A DNA stretch of 64,000 bases from Roseiconus nitratireducens (GCF_008629675.1 NZ_VWOX01000008.1:1-64000); one strand, 5' to 3'; counted from the first letter of the stretch, positions 9,361 through 18,490 are shown. Numbers and translations: made by a program. The notes: generated by a model not told the origin, from the sequence alone.

Positions 9361-10635
9361 ATGCTTGATCGCAAATTCATTCTCCAAAACGCCGAACTCG
9401 TTGCGAAAAACTGTGAACTGCGCGGCGTGCCCTGTGACGTCGACCGCATCGTCGAACTGGAATCGTCGCGGCTGGAGAAACTGCAACTGGCCCAGGAACT
9501 CAACCGGCAGGCCAACGAACAGAGCAAGAAGATCTCCAAGGCCGCCGACGACCAGGAACGCCAACAGTTGATCGCCAAGGGACGCGAACTGCGCGAACAA
9601 AAGGATGCCGCCCAGAAGGAATGCGACCGCCTGGAATCAGAAATCCTGGCGATCCAAATGCTGATTCCCAATCTGACCCATCCCGACGCGCCGGCCGGCG
9701 GTGAAGAAGACGCCAAACAACTTTCGCTGGGCGCGACCGCCAAACCGGAGTTCGACTTCCCGCCGCTGGATCATTTGCAGCTCGGCGAGAAACACGACCT
9801 GTTCGACTTCGAAGGCGGGGCGCGCGTCGCCGGTTCTGGGTTCTACTTCCTCCGCAACGCAGCAGTCCGACTGGACCTCGCCCTGCAGCAGTTCGCCATT
9901 TGCTTCCTGTCCGAACGCGGCTTCACGCCTGTCGCCACGCCCGACCTTGCTTTGACAAGTGTCCTGCAGGGAACCGGATTCAATCCACGGGGACCGGAAA
10001 CCCAGATCTACAGCATCGAAAACACCGAACTGAACCTGGTTGCCACCGCGGAGATCACGCTCGGCGGAATGATGAGCGACCAGACGGTGATGGACGAACA
10101 ACTTCCGATCAAGCTGTGCGGTCTGAGCCATTGTTTTCGCACCGAAGCCGGCGCCGCGGGAAAAGCCTCCAAGGGTTTGTACCGAGTGCACCAATTCACC
10201 AAGGTCGAGATGTTCGCGTTCACCTTGCCCGAACAAAGCGACGCGACGCACGAAGAAATGCGGCAGCTGGAATGCGAGCTCTTTGACGCCCTGGAGGTGC
10301 CGTATCGCGTGGTCGATACGGCCAGCGGCGATTTGGGTGGCCCAGCCTATCGCAAGTACGACCTGGAAGCTTGGATGCCGGGCCGAGGTGAGGCGGGCGA
10401 ATGGGGCGAAGTCACCAGCACCAGCAACTGCACCGACTACCAGGCCCGACGCTTGAACGTCCGCTACAAAACGGCCGGCGAAAAAGGGACCCAATTCGTC
10501 CACACGCTCAACGGCACCGCCGTCGCGACCGGCCGGGCCATCATTGCGCTGATCGAAAACCATCAGCGAGCCGACGGCAGCATCGCCGTCCCCAAAGCCC
10601 TTCAGCCCTGGATGGGTTGCGACGTGATCCAGTGA
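9361..10635 (+). CDS. serS: Seryl-tRNA synthetase
   Basis: This 424-residue class II aminoacyl-tRNA synthetase charges tRNA-Ser. The N-terminal tRNA-binding arm (about 28-105) is a long charged coiled coil. Class II motif 2 is in CFRTEAGAAGKASKGLYRVH and motif 3 is in the LNGTAVATGRAI stretch near the C-terminus. The start MLDRKFIL is the canonical SerRS N-terminus; the open frame extends far upstream but overlaps the M20 peptidase gene. No strong Shine-Dalgarno sequence precedes the start, and no T-box was seen. The 68-bp spacing from the peptidase gene leaves room for its own promoter. Confidence 0.95.
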   Translation: MLDRKFILQNAELVAKNCELRGVPCDVDRIVELESSRLEKLQLAQELNRQANEQSKKISKAADDQERQQLIAKGRELREQKDAAQKECDRLESEILAIQMLIPNLTHPDAPAGGEEDAKQLSLGATAKPEFDFPPLDHLQLGEKHDLFDFEGGARVAGSGFYFLRNAAVRLDLALQQFAICFLSERGFTPVATPDLALTSVLQGTGFNPRGPETQIYSIENTELNLVATAEITLGGMMSDQTVMDEQLPIKLCGLSHCFRTEAGAAGKASKGLYRVHQFTKVEMFAFTLPEQSDATHEEMRQLECELFDALEVPYRVVDTASGDLGGPAYRKYDLEAWMPGRGEAGEWGEVTSTSNCTDYQARRLNVRYKTAGEKGTQFVHTLNGTAVATGRAIIALIENHQRADGSIAVPKALQPWMGCDVIQ

Positions 10636-10654
10636 GACAGCGAGGAGAATCCGC

Positions 10655-11035
10655 CTACTGGCGTCGCAGCAACTTGTGACAGTTGACGCAGCTGTGGGTC
10701 ATCTGCGTGTAGGAGAGTGTCGCTCCGTCAATGCTTTCCTTTTCGGCGGCCATCACCAGGGTCCCGGTCGTGAACCAGAACACTTGGTTCTGCATCCGAT
10801 ACTCCGCCGATTCATTTTCGATCCACTTGCGTTTGCCGAACTCGTTCAGTGCGCGCGCCCCGCGGAGGATCTTGTCGAAATCCTCGGTGACCAAACCGTC
10901 AAGAATTTGACGCGAGTACTCCAACTTCTTTTGCATCTCGACTTTGTCGCTGTCGGACGGAGGTTGGGCCGCCGCGGCGGCGGCCACGCAGAGCACCAAG
11001 CCGATGGACACGATGAACCGATGTTGGAATGCCAT
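10655..11035 (-). CDS. Small exported monohaem c-type cytochrome
   Basis: The 126-residue product has a signal peptide (MAFQHRF through AAAAQP) and one haem-binding motif, C116-x-x-C119-H120 (CVNCH), six residues from the C-terminus. The C-terminal haem motif, mostly helical body and length fit a class II (cytochrome c'-like) four-helix fold, in which the motif sits on the last helix. A likely role is periplasmic electron transfer or ligand binding. The start at 11035 has an AGGAG sequence at suitable spacing; the frame extends to 11122 without support. It is convergent with serS, 19 bp apart. Confidence 0.75.
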   Translation of the reverse strand: MAFQHRFIVSIGLVLCVAAAAAAQPPSDSDKVEMQKKLEYSRQILDGLVTEDFDKILRGARALNEFGKRKWIENESAEYRMQNQVFWFTTGTLVMAAEKESIDGATLSYTQMTHSCVNCHKLLRRQ

Positions 11036-11129
11036 GGGAAACTCCTGCAAAGACGGTTTGGAGAAACGGACCGGTACGAAGGCTCCATCAGTCGCTGGTG
11101 CGGTTCGCCGAGCGACGCCCACCGACTCT

Positions 11130-11732
11130 TTAACGACTCTTGGGCAACACCCCGCGAACCGGCTCCAGTTTTGACAGCCGTTGATCCAGCGACAGGATCT
11201 CGTCGCCCAATCGGTCGACCTTGGCTTCGACGAAATGCAACAGCGTCGAAAAGTGTTCGGGTTCTTTCAGAATGACCAGCGACAGCTTGGCCAATTCATG
11301 TTTCAACCGCAGCCGCTCCAGTTCCAGCTCGCTGATTTGACCTTTCTCCCGCTGCTGCTGCGCGGTTTGCAGGTCCAACCTTGCCAGGCGTTCTTTTTCC
11401 TCGGCCTGCCGCAATCGGACCTGGCCAGGTCCCGTGACCGACGCCAGTTCCGCCTGAGCCAACTGTTCCTTGGCGATCGCGACACTGGACTTCAACCGTT
11501 CGATCGCCAGCTTGGAAATCGTCCCGGGAGCCGCACGCTCAATTTCCATCACCGCAGCCAACTCCACTTCGGCCAGCCTCAGACGCGTCTGCGCGTACTG
11601 CAGATCGAGCTCATAACGCGTCTTCGGCGGCGACGTGCTTTCACGGTCCGACTCCTGGGCCGAACAGGCGACAGGGATCGCCACCAGAATGACGACCAGA
11701 AAAACGCGACAGAAACGACCCAAGTGTGACAT
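11130..11732 (-). CDS. Exported coiled-coil protein, function unknown
   Basis: I do not recognise the family. The 200-residue product has an N-terminal export signal ending near VACSAQ, which could be cleaved as a normal signal peptide or, less convincingly, as a lipoprotein because proline precedes the VAC. Nearly all the rest is charged, Leu-, Gln- and Glu-rich and predicted as two long helices of a coiled coil, like the helical hairpin of membrane-fusion or outer-membrane-efflux proteins but without their beta-barrels. The C-terminal segment (AKVDRLGDEILSLDQRL) is another heptad stretch. It lies 94 bp upstream of the cytochrome gene on the same strand. Confidence 0.6.
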   Translation of the reverse strand: MSHLGRFCRVFLVVILVAIPVACSAQESDRESTSPPKTRYELDLQYAQTRLRLAEVELAAVMEIERAAPGTISKLAIERLKSSVAIAKEQLAQAELASVTGPGQVRLRQAEEKERLARLDLQTAQQQREKGQISELELERLRLKHELAKLSLVILKEPEHFSTLLHFVEAKVDRLGDEILSLDQRLSKLEPVRGVLPKSR

Positions 11733-11888
11733 TTTAGCTTTCCCGTATTCAACGCGAGGGGCCATGTGTGACACTGCGGAACACCGCGTGCCAAGATCAA
11801 CGACGGGCCCGTGCGTCCAGCGTGAATGGCAACTCTTGTTCCGAGAACTTGCCCTCCCGCCGGGAGCTCATACAGCTTCGCTTCACCC

Positions 11889-12023
11889 ACCCTCCGGGAG
11901 GGTCGCGGAGGAGCTTGCGACGACGCGGGGAGGGGACGGCCGGCGGCATCGATTTCAGCTGGTTTTTCAAGGCACCCTCCCCAAAGGCTCGTGCCTCGCC
12001 TTTGACCCTCCCGGAGGGAGGGT
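11889..12023. repeat. Intergenic repeat bounded by GC-rich palindromes
   Basis: The 425-bp gap 11733-12157 has no convincing gene. It contains a segment framed by two related palindromes: ACCCTCC-G-GGAGGGT at 11889-11903 and ACCCTCCC-GGA-GGGAGGGT at 12005-12023. A further CTCCC/GGGAG hairpin sits at 11854-11866. The interior is purine/pyrimidine-skewed, and both strands have stop-free frames, giving spurious open frames. From memory, repeats of this style (CCCTCC palindromes spaced by about 100 bp) are common between planctomycete genes. It could be a REP- or MITE-like non-coding element; no transposase is linked to it. Confidence 0.6.
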
Positions 12024-12157
12024 GAATTGCAGAGACGCACCTCTTTTCCTTGCACGGTTCCTCTTTGAGCCGACGCGGCGTCGCTATCACCGATCCGCGA
12101 CTGGTGGTCGCTCCTTCGCTTCTGCCCGGTTCGCGGCTTCGACACGGTGGTGCCGAG

Positions 12158-13597
12158 CTAGGCAAACAGATCTTCGACGGCGCGACCGTGTCCGTCCTGC
12201 GTGACGTAAAACGGTCGCGACTCAATGTCGAATCCGGTCTTGGGGCTGATGCCCATCGCGGTCATGATCGTCGCGTGCAAATCCGTCACCGAAACCGGAT
12301 TCTCGATCGCAACCAGCGGTCGTTCTTCGGCGGTAGCGCCGTACAAAAAGCCTTTCTTCATTCCGCCGCCGAACAGCACCACGCTGGTGCCGCCGGTGAA
12401 GTGCCGGTGCAAGCCGTAGTGCTTCATCTCGGTCACTTTGTCGACCTTGAACGTGGCTTGGTCGTTGGCATTCGAACCCGGCTTGCCTTCAATGATCGCG
12501 TCGCGGCTGAACTCCGACGCGATCACGACCAGAGTTCGATCCAACAGTCCCCGGGATTCGAGGTCCAGAATCAATTGGGCAATCGGTCGATCGATTTCTT
12601 GATGCAGACGCTCGACGGTCGCGTGGCCGTTGGCGTGGGTATCCCAGTGCAAAAACGGAACGTATTCGGTGGTGACCTCCACAAACCGGGCGCCGGATTC
12701 GACCAGCCGCCTGGCCAGCAGACAACCGCGGCCGAAGCGACTGGTGTCGTAGCGTTCGTAGCTTTCTTTCGGCTCTTGGTGAATGTCAAAGGCCTTCCGC
12801 TCGTCACTGCTGAGCAATCGATACGCCTTGTCCAGGGACCGCATCATCGATTCCTGGTGGTAATCGCTGGCAAATCTTCGCTGCGGGCTTTGGTCAACCA
12901 GTTTGCGGAACAAGCGATCTCGATCGGCGAAACGTTGCGACGTCATGCCCGCCGGCGGCGTCACGCTGCGGGACGCTTCGGCGGGGTGCGGAAGGTTCAT
13001 CGGACCAAATTCGCTGCCGAAGAATCCGGCCGTCGTGAAAGCTTTCAATTCTTCTTTCTCGCCCACCCCTTCCAGCCGTTGGCCGATGTTGATGAACGGC
13101 GGGATGACGGGATTGAGGGGGCCGAGCACCTTGCCCATCCAAGCACCCAGGTGGGGACAAGCGACGGTCTGGGGCGGAACGTATCCGGTGTGCCAATGGT
13201 ACTGGTGACGCGAATGCAGGATGCTGCCCAGATCCGGCTGGACGGCCGACCGGACGAGCGTGGCACGATCCATGACCGACGCGATGTTCTCCAGACCGGC
13301 GCAGATCTTGATGTTGTCGACGGCCGTGTCGATCGCCGGAAACGTGCTGACCATGGAATCCACCGGCAATCCGACCTCAAACGGCGTGTAGCGTTTGGGG
13401 TCAAACGTTTCCGGTGCGGCCATGCCGCCGGCCAACCAAATCAAGATGCATGAATCGGCCTTCGCTTCCGGTTGGGAGACCTGCGCCGAATCAGCCAGCG
13501 CACGCGGCGCCCCCATCGCTAATGTCGCCGCGCCGGCGGCCGCCAGCTCTTGAAGAAAGGCGCGGCGTCGGATCGATTCGTTGACGTTTCTGGACAT
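12158..13597 (-). CDS. DUF1501 protein with Tat signal
   Basis: This 479-residue protein belongs to the DUF1501 family, related to the alkaline phosphatase/sulfatase superfamily and very abundant in planctomycetes. The N-terminus contains a twin-arginine export signal (RRRAFLQELAAAGAATLAMG). Family landmarks include LIWLAGGMAAPETFDPK near residue 55, the SILHSRHQYHWHTGY stretch, and a C-terminal half with EFSRDAIIEGKPGSNANDQ and HATIMTAMGI. The biochemical activity of the family is not established. The start at 13597 is chosen because it places the Tat motif at the very N-terminus; the open frame continues to 13801 over the upstream gene. It lies 14 bp downstream of the DUF1549/DUF1553 gene, the classical pairing. 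Confidence 0.9.
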   Translation of the reverse strand: MSRNVNESIRRRAFLQELAAAGAATLAMGAPRALADSAQVSQPEAKADSCILIWLAGGMAAPETFDPKRYTPFEVGLPVDSMVSTFPAIDTAVDNIKICAGLENIASVMDRATLVRSAVQPDLGSILHSRHQYHWHTGYVPPQTVACPHLGAWMGKVLGPLNPVIPPFINIGQRLEGVGEKEELKAFTTAGFFGSEFGPMNLPHPAEASRSVTPPAGMTSQRFADRDRLFRKLVDQSPQRRFASDYHQESMMRSLDKAYRLLSSDERKAFDIHQEPKESYERYDTSRFGRGCLLARRLVESGARFVEVTTEYVPFLHWDTHANGHATVERLHQEIDRPIAQLILDLESRGLLDRTLVVIASEFSRDAIIEGKPGSNANDQATFKVDKVTEMKHYGLHRHFTGGTSVVLFGGGMKKGFLYGATAEERPLVAIENPVSVTDLHATIMTAMGISPKTGFDIESRPFYVTQDGHGRAVEDLFA

Positions 13598-13611
13598 AGC
13601 TCTTGTCCGGG

Positions 13612-16023
13612 TTAGCGGATGATCAAGTATTCGGGCATCAGGCACACGGCCCACAGCAGATCCTCGATCGCTTCGACCGAAGGGGACGGCCCGAGTGCCT
13701 CGGTGATGGTTTTGTATTCGGCCTCGGTCGGCTCGCGTGAAAGGGCCTGGCGATAGATCTGGCGAGCCAACTCGGTGGTCGCCAGGTCTTGGTTCTTCCA
13801 TCGGCGGGCCCCCGCAGCCAAAGCCTCCGCCAACCTCTCGCCGGCACTCAAGTCGACCGCTTCCAGGGTGGTCAACTGGTCCGGTCGCGAGCTGACGATT
13901 TGATCCCGGTTGGGTCGGCCCAACGACCGCATCAAGAAATCGCTTTTCATCAACGCGGCCCGAACCATCTTGTCCGAAGCCGATACACCAGCGGCCAACC
14001 CATTCTTTGCCGCGGCGTCGATGCTGCGATACTTCTCCGGCCGGCCCACGGTCGTGACCGCTTTCCAGGGACCCGCGACGCGTCCCAGGCGTCCTTCCCG
14101 ACCGGTGGGCAACTTCGAACTGTATTCCCAGGAGTCGTCACTGGCGAACGCGACTTCGGAACCGTCCTCCAGCACCAACCGGGCTTCGAAGAACAGGCCG
14201 GCAGGGTCGGGAGCATCCGTGAAGTTCTCGGCCACGATGACGATGGTGTTGTCTCCCTGCTGAAGTCGCCCGGACAACGAAACCGTTTGCACACGTGACC
14301 AGCCCTTTCCGCTGGCTACTTTGCGACCTCCGAGATAAAGCTCGAATGCATCGTGGGCGGTGATCACCGCTGCCCCGGAGCGAACCGCGGCGGGCAGGTG
14401 AAGCTGCTTTCGAAACGACAGCCGTCCGCCTCCCGGAGTGCCATCGGCCACATCACCCCAAATCCACTGGCCCTCCAGCTCGAGCGATGCCACCACGTCC
14501 GGATCCACTTTCCCTCGCAACACCGGCGCATCAAACTCCTGCGGGGCCGCTTCGGTCAGCTGCCACACCGAGTCGACGAACTGCTCCGCGGTCATCCGCT
14601 TGGGACGCGGTCCGGTGTACGTGTATTCCGAACCAGCCGATGACTCCTCTGAAACGATTTCGCTCCGTGCCCCGTACGCTTGTGACGTGGCGATCAGTCG
14701 CAACACCGCCTTCAGGTCGTAGTCGTGCTCGACCAGGTAACCGGCCAGATAGTCCAGCAGGTCGCTGTCCCAGGGACGCGTGTGCATGGCGTCCAGGGGA
14801 TGCACCAGTCCGCGCCCCATCAGGCGAGCCCACAACCGGTTGACGATGGTTCTGGCGAAACGCCCGTTGTCATCATCGGTGATCAGTGCCGCCAGTTGTT
14901 CCAGCCGCTGTTGCCTCGCCGCATTCGGATCGATCGTTCCCAACTCGGGGAACAGCCAGCCCGCCGAGGCGGTCTGGCCGATCGGCTTGTCGCAACGATG
15001 GATCTCCAACGGTTCGGTCGCGTAGACGGCTGCCAGCGAATACGCGTCGGTCAGCTTCCAACGATCGATGAAGCTGTCGTGGCAGGAGGCACACTTCAGA
15101 TTGATCCCCAAAAACGCTTGCGCCACGTTCTGGGCAAACTGAATCTCGACGGTCTGGCCGGCGCTGACCGTGCCCCGCCACTTGATTCCGTCGATGAACC
15201 CGCGGCTGGCATCGGTCGGTGGGCTGATCAGTTCACGCGTGAATTGATCAAACGGCTTGTTTTGGACCAAGGCTTCGTACAACCATTGGCTGATCTGCTT
15301 GCGCCCGCCGGTGATGAAACCCGTGCCGTCGTAATCGTTTCGCAGCAAGTCGTTCCAAAATGTCAGCCAGTGCTCGGCGTAGTCGACGTCCCGCGCCAGC
15401 AAGTCATCCACCAGCCTTTCACGTTGGTTCGCCTCGCCGTTCGCCAGGAAGGAATCCAATTCGTCCTCCGTGGGAAGCAGACCGACAAGATCCAGCGAAG
15501 CCCGACGCAAGAACGTCGCGTCAGCGGCCGGTTCCGGCGCTTCCGCTTGATGCTCGGAATAATAGCGCGTCAACAATTGATCGATGGGGTTCCGGTCTGA
15601 GCGTTCCTCGGGAAGCTGGACCGAACGCGGCAAAAGCGGTGGCTGGTAGGTTTGCTCGGCAAAGGTCAAGTCGTCGGGCCAAGGCATCCCGGCATCCACC
15701 CAGCGTGCCAAAACTTGCTGTTGTTCTTTCGTTACCCGCGGCAAATCCTTGGGCGGCATCTGCAGATCAGGATCCTCCGATGCGACCAACTCCAAGAACG
15801 TCGACTCATCCGCCACACCCGGTTCCGCGACACCGCTTTCCAGGAACAGGGCACGCGTGTTGATTGAGAACCCGCCTTTGGCTTCCGCGCCGCCGTGGCA
15901 GCGGACGCAATGTTCGCGCAAGATCGGCACCACATCGTGAGCAAAATCTATCGGCGCGGCCTGGCAACAATCTGGCTGGAGAGCCCCGGTCAACACGACG
16001 GAGAGAAGCGATGCCGTCAGCAT
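13612..16023 (-). CDS. DUF1549/DUF1553 protein with PSCyt1 cytochrome domain
   Basis: This 803-residue exported protein has the typical planctomycete order: signal peptide (MLTASLLSVV...), a planctomycete cytochrome-c domain with C-V-R-C-H in ILREHCVRCHGG, then DUF1549 with a second CxxCH in LKCASCHDSFIDRWK, then DUF1553 with DSDLLDYLAGYL and KRMTAEQFVDSV. A beta-sandwich-like insertion resembling a carbohydrate-binding or galactose-binding domain (around 515-640: AAVITAHDAFELYLGG, GDNTIVIVAENFTD) splits DUF1553. The family function is unknown, but pairing with DUF1501 is very frequent and suggests a shared periplasmic, probably redox-linked, process. An in-frame start at 16107 is possible; 16023 was chosen because it begins the signal peptide. 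Confidence 0.9.
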   Translation of the reverse strand: MLTASLLSVVLTGALQPDCCQAAPIDFAHDVVPILREHCVRCHGGAEAKGGFSINTRALFLESGVAEPGVADESTFLELVASEDPDLQMPPKDLPRVTKEQQQVLARWVDAGMPWPDDLTFAEQTYQPPLLPRSVQLPEERSDRNPIDQLLTRYYSEHQAEAPEPAADATFLRRASLDLVGLLPTEDELDSFLANGEANQRERLVDDLLARDVDYAEHWLTFWNDLLRNDYDGTGFITGGRKQISQWLYEALVQNKPFDQFTRELISPPTDASRGFIDGIKWRGTVSAGQTVEIQFAQNVAQAFLGINLKCASCHDSFIDRWKLTDAYSLAAVYATEPLEIHRCDKPIGQTASAGWLFPELGTIDPNAARQQRLEQLAALITDDDNGRFARTIVNRLWARLMGRGLVHPLDAMHTRPWDSDLLDYLAGYLVEHDYDLKAVLRLIATSQAYGARSEIVSEESSAGSEYTYTGPRPKRMTAEQFVDSVWQLTEAAPQEFDAPVLRGKVDPDVVASLELEGQWIWGDVADGTPGGGRLSFRKQLHLPAAVRSGAAVITAHDAFELYLGGRKVASGKGWSRVQTVSLSGRLQQGDNTIVIVAENFTDAPDPAGLFFEARLVLEDGSEVAFASDDSWEYSSKLPTGREGRLGRVAGPWKAVTTVGRPEKYRSIDAAAKNGLAAGVSASDKMVRAALMKSDFLMRSLGRPNRDQIVSSRPDQLTTLEAVDLSAGERLAEALAAGARRWKNQDLATTELARQIYRQALSREPTEAEYKTITEALGPSPSVEAIEDLLWAVCLMPEYLIIR

Positions 16024-16343
16024 CGTCGGAATTCGCGTCTCAAACACGGCGTTACATCTGCAAAGGAGGGCGGGGAAGAAGGAAGGAGGGCGGCGAGGTT
16101 TTCGCAAGCGGGGAGGCTCGGACGGCGGCCGGCGATTCGCGGACTCAGCGTATTCACCATCGCCAGACGCTCAAGGTGCGGCGCTGCCCAGACGCACCAA
16201 GCAAAGCGTTCGCCACGATCCGATGGTTCATTGTAGCACGCAGACCATACGGCCTCGCCTGACACGCCGCCGACGGGCGGGACGTGACCGGCCACAGGGG
16301 AGCGTGGAAGCGGTCCGCGATCAGCAGCTAACGATCCCGTTCC
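16024..16343. other. Intergenic region without recognised gene
   Basis: The region is the 5' side of the DUF1549 gene and the 3' side of mscL. It contains a purine-rich tract (GGAGGGCGGGGAAGAAGGAA near 16065-16084) and moderate GC-rich stretches. Several stop-free frames exist but none has a signal, a motif or a plausible start. No intrinsic terminator or RNA motif is evident. Confidence 0.4.
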
Positions 16344-16874
16344 TCAAACGGCACCCGCGGCGCTGTCATCATTCTTGACCACCTCGGGAACATCCAGCGA
16401 GGAGGTGCAGTGGGGACAACGCGAGGCCCGAAAGGGAATGGTGCTGCGGCAGAAATCGCACTTCTTATCTGCCGGTTCGCCTTCGGGAGGCTTATCGCCA
16501 AAGGCCTCCTCCAGTTGGGCATCCAGGCGGTTGACCACGCGAATGATCGCAAACATTGCCAGGGCGACGATGAACAACGACAGACAATTGTTCAAGAATT
16601 GGCCGTAATTGATCGTGACGGCTCCGACCTCCTGGGCCGCTTGCAGCGTCGCGAAGCCGCCCTCGGGCACCGTGATACCGTCGGGAACATCCAGCACCCA
16701 GAACAGATCCGAGAAGTCGGCATTGCCGGTCACCAACCCGATCGGTGGCATGATGATGTCACTGACCAATGATTTCACAACGGCCGTGAACGCGGCGCCG
16801 ACGGTGAAGCCGATCGCCAAATCGATCATGTTCCCACGCAATGCAAACTTCTTGAACTCTTCGACAAGCTTCAT
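16344..16874 (-). CDS. mscL: Large-conductance mechanosensitive channel with zinc ribbon
   Basis: MscL opens under membrane tension to relieve hypo-osmotic shock. The N-terminal half is canonical: amphipathic helix MKLVEEFKKFALRGN, TM1 with DLAIGFTVGAAFTAVV and the conserved SLVSDIIMPPIG, and TM2 near 92-113. The protein is 176 residues, longer than the usual 130-150, because the C-terminal tail adds a zinc-ribbon-like C139-x2-C142 ... C153-x2-C156 (CDFC, CPHC). That tail should be cytoplasmic next to the C-terminal helical bundle. The start codon overlaps the katA stop as ATGA, so translation of mscL is probably coupled to katA. Confidence 0.92.
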   Translation of the reverse strand: MKLVEEFKKFALRGNMIDLAIGFTVGAAFTAVVKSLVSDIIMPPIGLVTGNADFSDLFWVLDVPDGITVPEGGFATLQAAQEVGAVTINYGQFLNNCLSLFIVALAMFAIIRVVNRLDAQLEEAFGDKPPEGEPADKKCDFCRSTIPFRASRCPHCTSSLDVPEVVKNDDSAAGAV

Positions 16875-18352
16875 GCGATCGGGATGGGTTCGTCAGCGGG
16901 CGCCTCCAAACGGCGTTCGACTCCGGAAGCAAAATCGGGATGGATTTTCCGGAAGTGCTCCAACACCTTGTCGCGAATCCGCTGAGGGCTATCGGCCATG
17001 GAATTGGAGATCGCGGTGCACAGCCGATCTCGCGCCGGATCGTCCAACACCTTATTCCAAAACAGGGCCGGCTGGCCATAGTAATCCTTGTCGTCACAGG
17101 CGAACTCGTCGTAACGACGTCCGTCTCCATGAACCGGCATCGGCGGTTCTTTCGTCCGGCCCGTTTCGACCGGGCCGTCCATCGTGTTCGGTTCGTAGTC
17201 GACGCTCCCGCCGCCGTTGCCGTCCACTCGCATCGTTCCGTCACGATGGTAGGTGGCGTAGGGGCAACGGGGTTGGTTGACCGGGATCTGGTGGTAGTTC
17301 ACGCCCAAGCGGTAGCGGTGCGCGTCGGGATAGCTGAGCACGCGGTTTTGCAGCATCCGATCGGGCGAAATCCCGATGCCTTCGACCAGGTTACCGGGCT
17401 CGAATGCCGCCTGTTCCACGTCTTGGAAGTAGTTGGACGGATTTCGATTCAATTCGAACACGCCCACTTCGATCAACGGATAGTCGTCATGGGGCCACAC
17501 TTTCGTCAGGTCAAAGGGATGCCATTCGTAACCCGCCGCGTCGGATTCCGGCATGACCTGAATGAACATCTTCCACTGCGGGTAGTCCCCTATGTCGATG
17601 GCGTCGAACAAATCGCGTGTCGAATAGTCGGGCGCCTCGCCGGCAATCTGCACGGCTTCCTCGTCGCTGAAATTCTCGATGCCCTGCTGAGTTTTCAGAT
17701 GGAACTTGACCCAATGTCGCTTCCCATCCGCGTTGTAAACGCTGAAGGTGTGGCTTCCATAGCCGTTCATGAAGCGTGCACTCTTCGGCGTCCCCCGATC
17801 CCCGTACAGAAACATCACTTGGTGCAATGACTCCGGCACTTCGCCCCAGAAATCCCAACGCCGCCAGTGGGGCTTCAGGTGCGACTGCGGCTCACGTTTT
17901 TGAGTTCGAATGAAGTCGCTGAATTTCAAGGGATCACGGATAAAGAAGATGGGCGTATTGTTCCCCACCAGATCCCAAACGCCTTGATCGGTATAGAACT
18001 TGAGCGCGAATCCCCGCGGATCTCGGGCGCTGTCGGCCGAACCACTTTCACCACCAACGGTGGAGAAACGGGCAAAAGTTTCGGTCTGCTTTCCGACCTT
18101 ACTGAACAAATCGGCCATGCAGTACTGGGTGATGTCGCCGGTGACGGTGAACGTCCCGTAGGCGCCATAACCCTTGGCGTGCACCACCCGCTCGGGAATC
18201 CGTTCGCGGTTGAAATGAGCCATTTTCTCAACCAGATGGACATCCTGCATCAACACCGGCCCCCGCGGCCCCGCGGTCTGCGAGTGCTGATTGTCGTCCA
18301 CCGGTCGGCCGAACTGCTGCGTCTGGAAGGGGCATTTCTTTTCACTAGCCAT
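16871..18352 (-). CDS. katA: Monofunctional haem catalase
   Basis: This 493-residue clade-3-type small-subunit catalase dismutates hydrogen peroxide. The distal histidine lies in ERVVHAKGYGAYG, the conserved asparagine in VGNNTPIFFIRDP, and the haem-ligand tyrosine in RVLSYPDAHRYRLGVNY. The length and the absence of a C-terminal flavodoxin-like domain exclude the large-subunit (HPII) type. The start at 18352 is preceded by AGGAAAG. The gene overlaps mscL by 4 bp, an unusual oxidative-stress and osmotic-stress pairing. No OxyR or PerR box could be recognised with confidence. Confidence 0.95.
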   Translation of the reverse strand: MASEKKCPFQTQQFGRPVDDNQHSQTAGPRGPVLMQDVHLVEKMAHFNRERIPERVVHAKGYGAYGTFTVTGDITQYCMADLFSKVGKQTETFARFSTVGGESGSADSARDPRGFALKFYTDQGVWDLVGNNTPIFFIRDPLKFSDFIRTQKREPQSHLKPHWRRWDFWGEVPESLHQVMFLYGDRGTPKSARFMNGYGSHTFSVYNADGKRHWVKFHLKTQQGIENFSDEEAVQIAGEAPDYSTRDLFDAIDIGDYPQWKMFIQVMPESDAAGYEWHPFDLTKVWPHDDYPLIEVGVFELNRNPSNYFQDVEQAAFEPGNLVEGIGISPDRMLQNRVLSYPDAHRYRLGVNYHQIPVNQPRCPYATYHRDGTMRVDGNGGGSVDYEPNTMDGPVETGRTKEPPMPVHGDGRRYDEFACDDKDYYGQPALFWNKVLDDPARDRLCTAISNSMADSPQRIRDKVLEHFRKIHPDFASGVERRLEAPADEPIPIA

Positions 18353-18490
18353 TGATCTTTCCTGAGTGGAAACCGGGTGGGACAGGTGCGGTCGGGCAGC
18401 ATTCCAACTCCCCGCTGCGTCTCTTCGTTTGGCAATCGCTGTGCCAAAAGCCGCCGGCACTCACACGCGGCCAGGCGACCCACCGCCGCG

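Noticed and set aside
11579..12145. Minus-strand frame across the repeat and the coiled-coil gene's 5' end
   Set aside because: The translation follows the palindromic repeat (stop-free because of composition) and has no signal or domain.
12050..13453. Plus-strand open frame of 467 codons over the DUF1501 gene
   Set aside because: Shadow of the confidently identified minus-strand gene.
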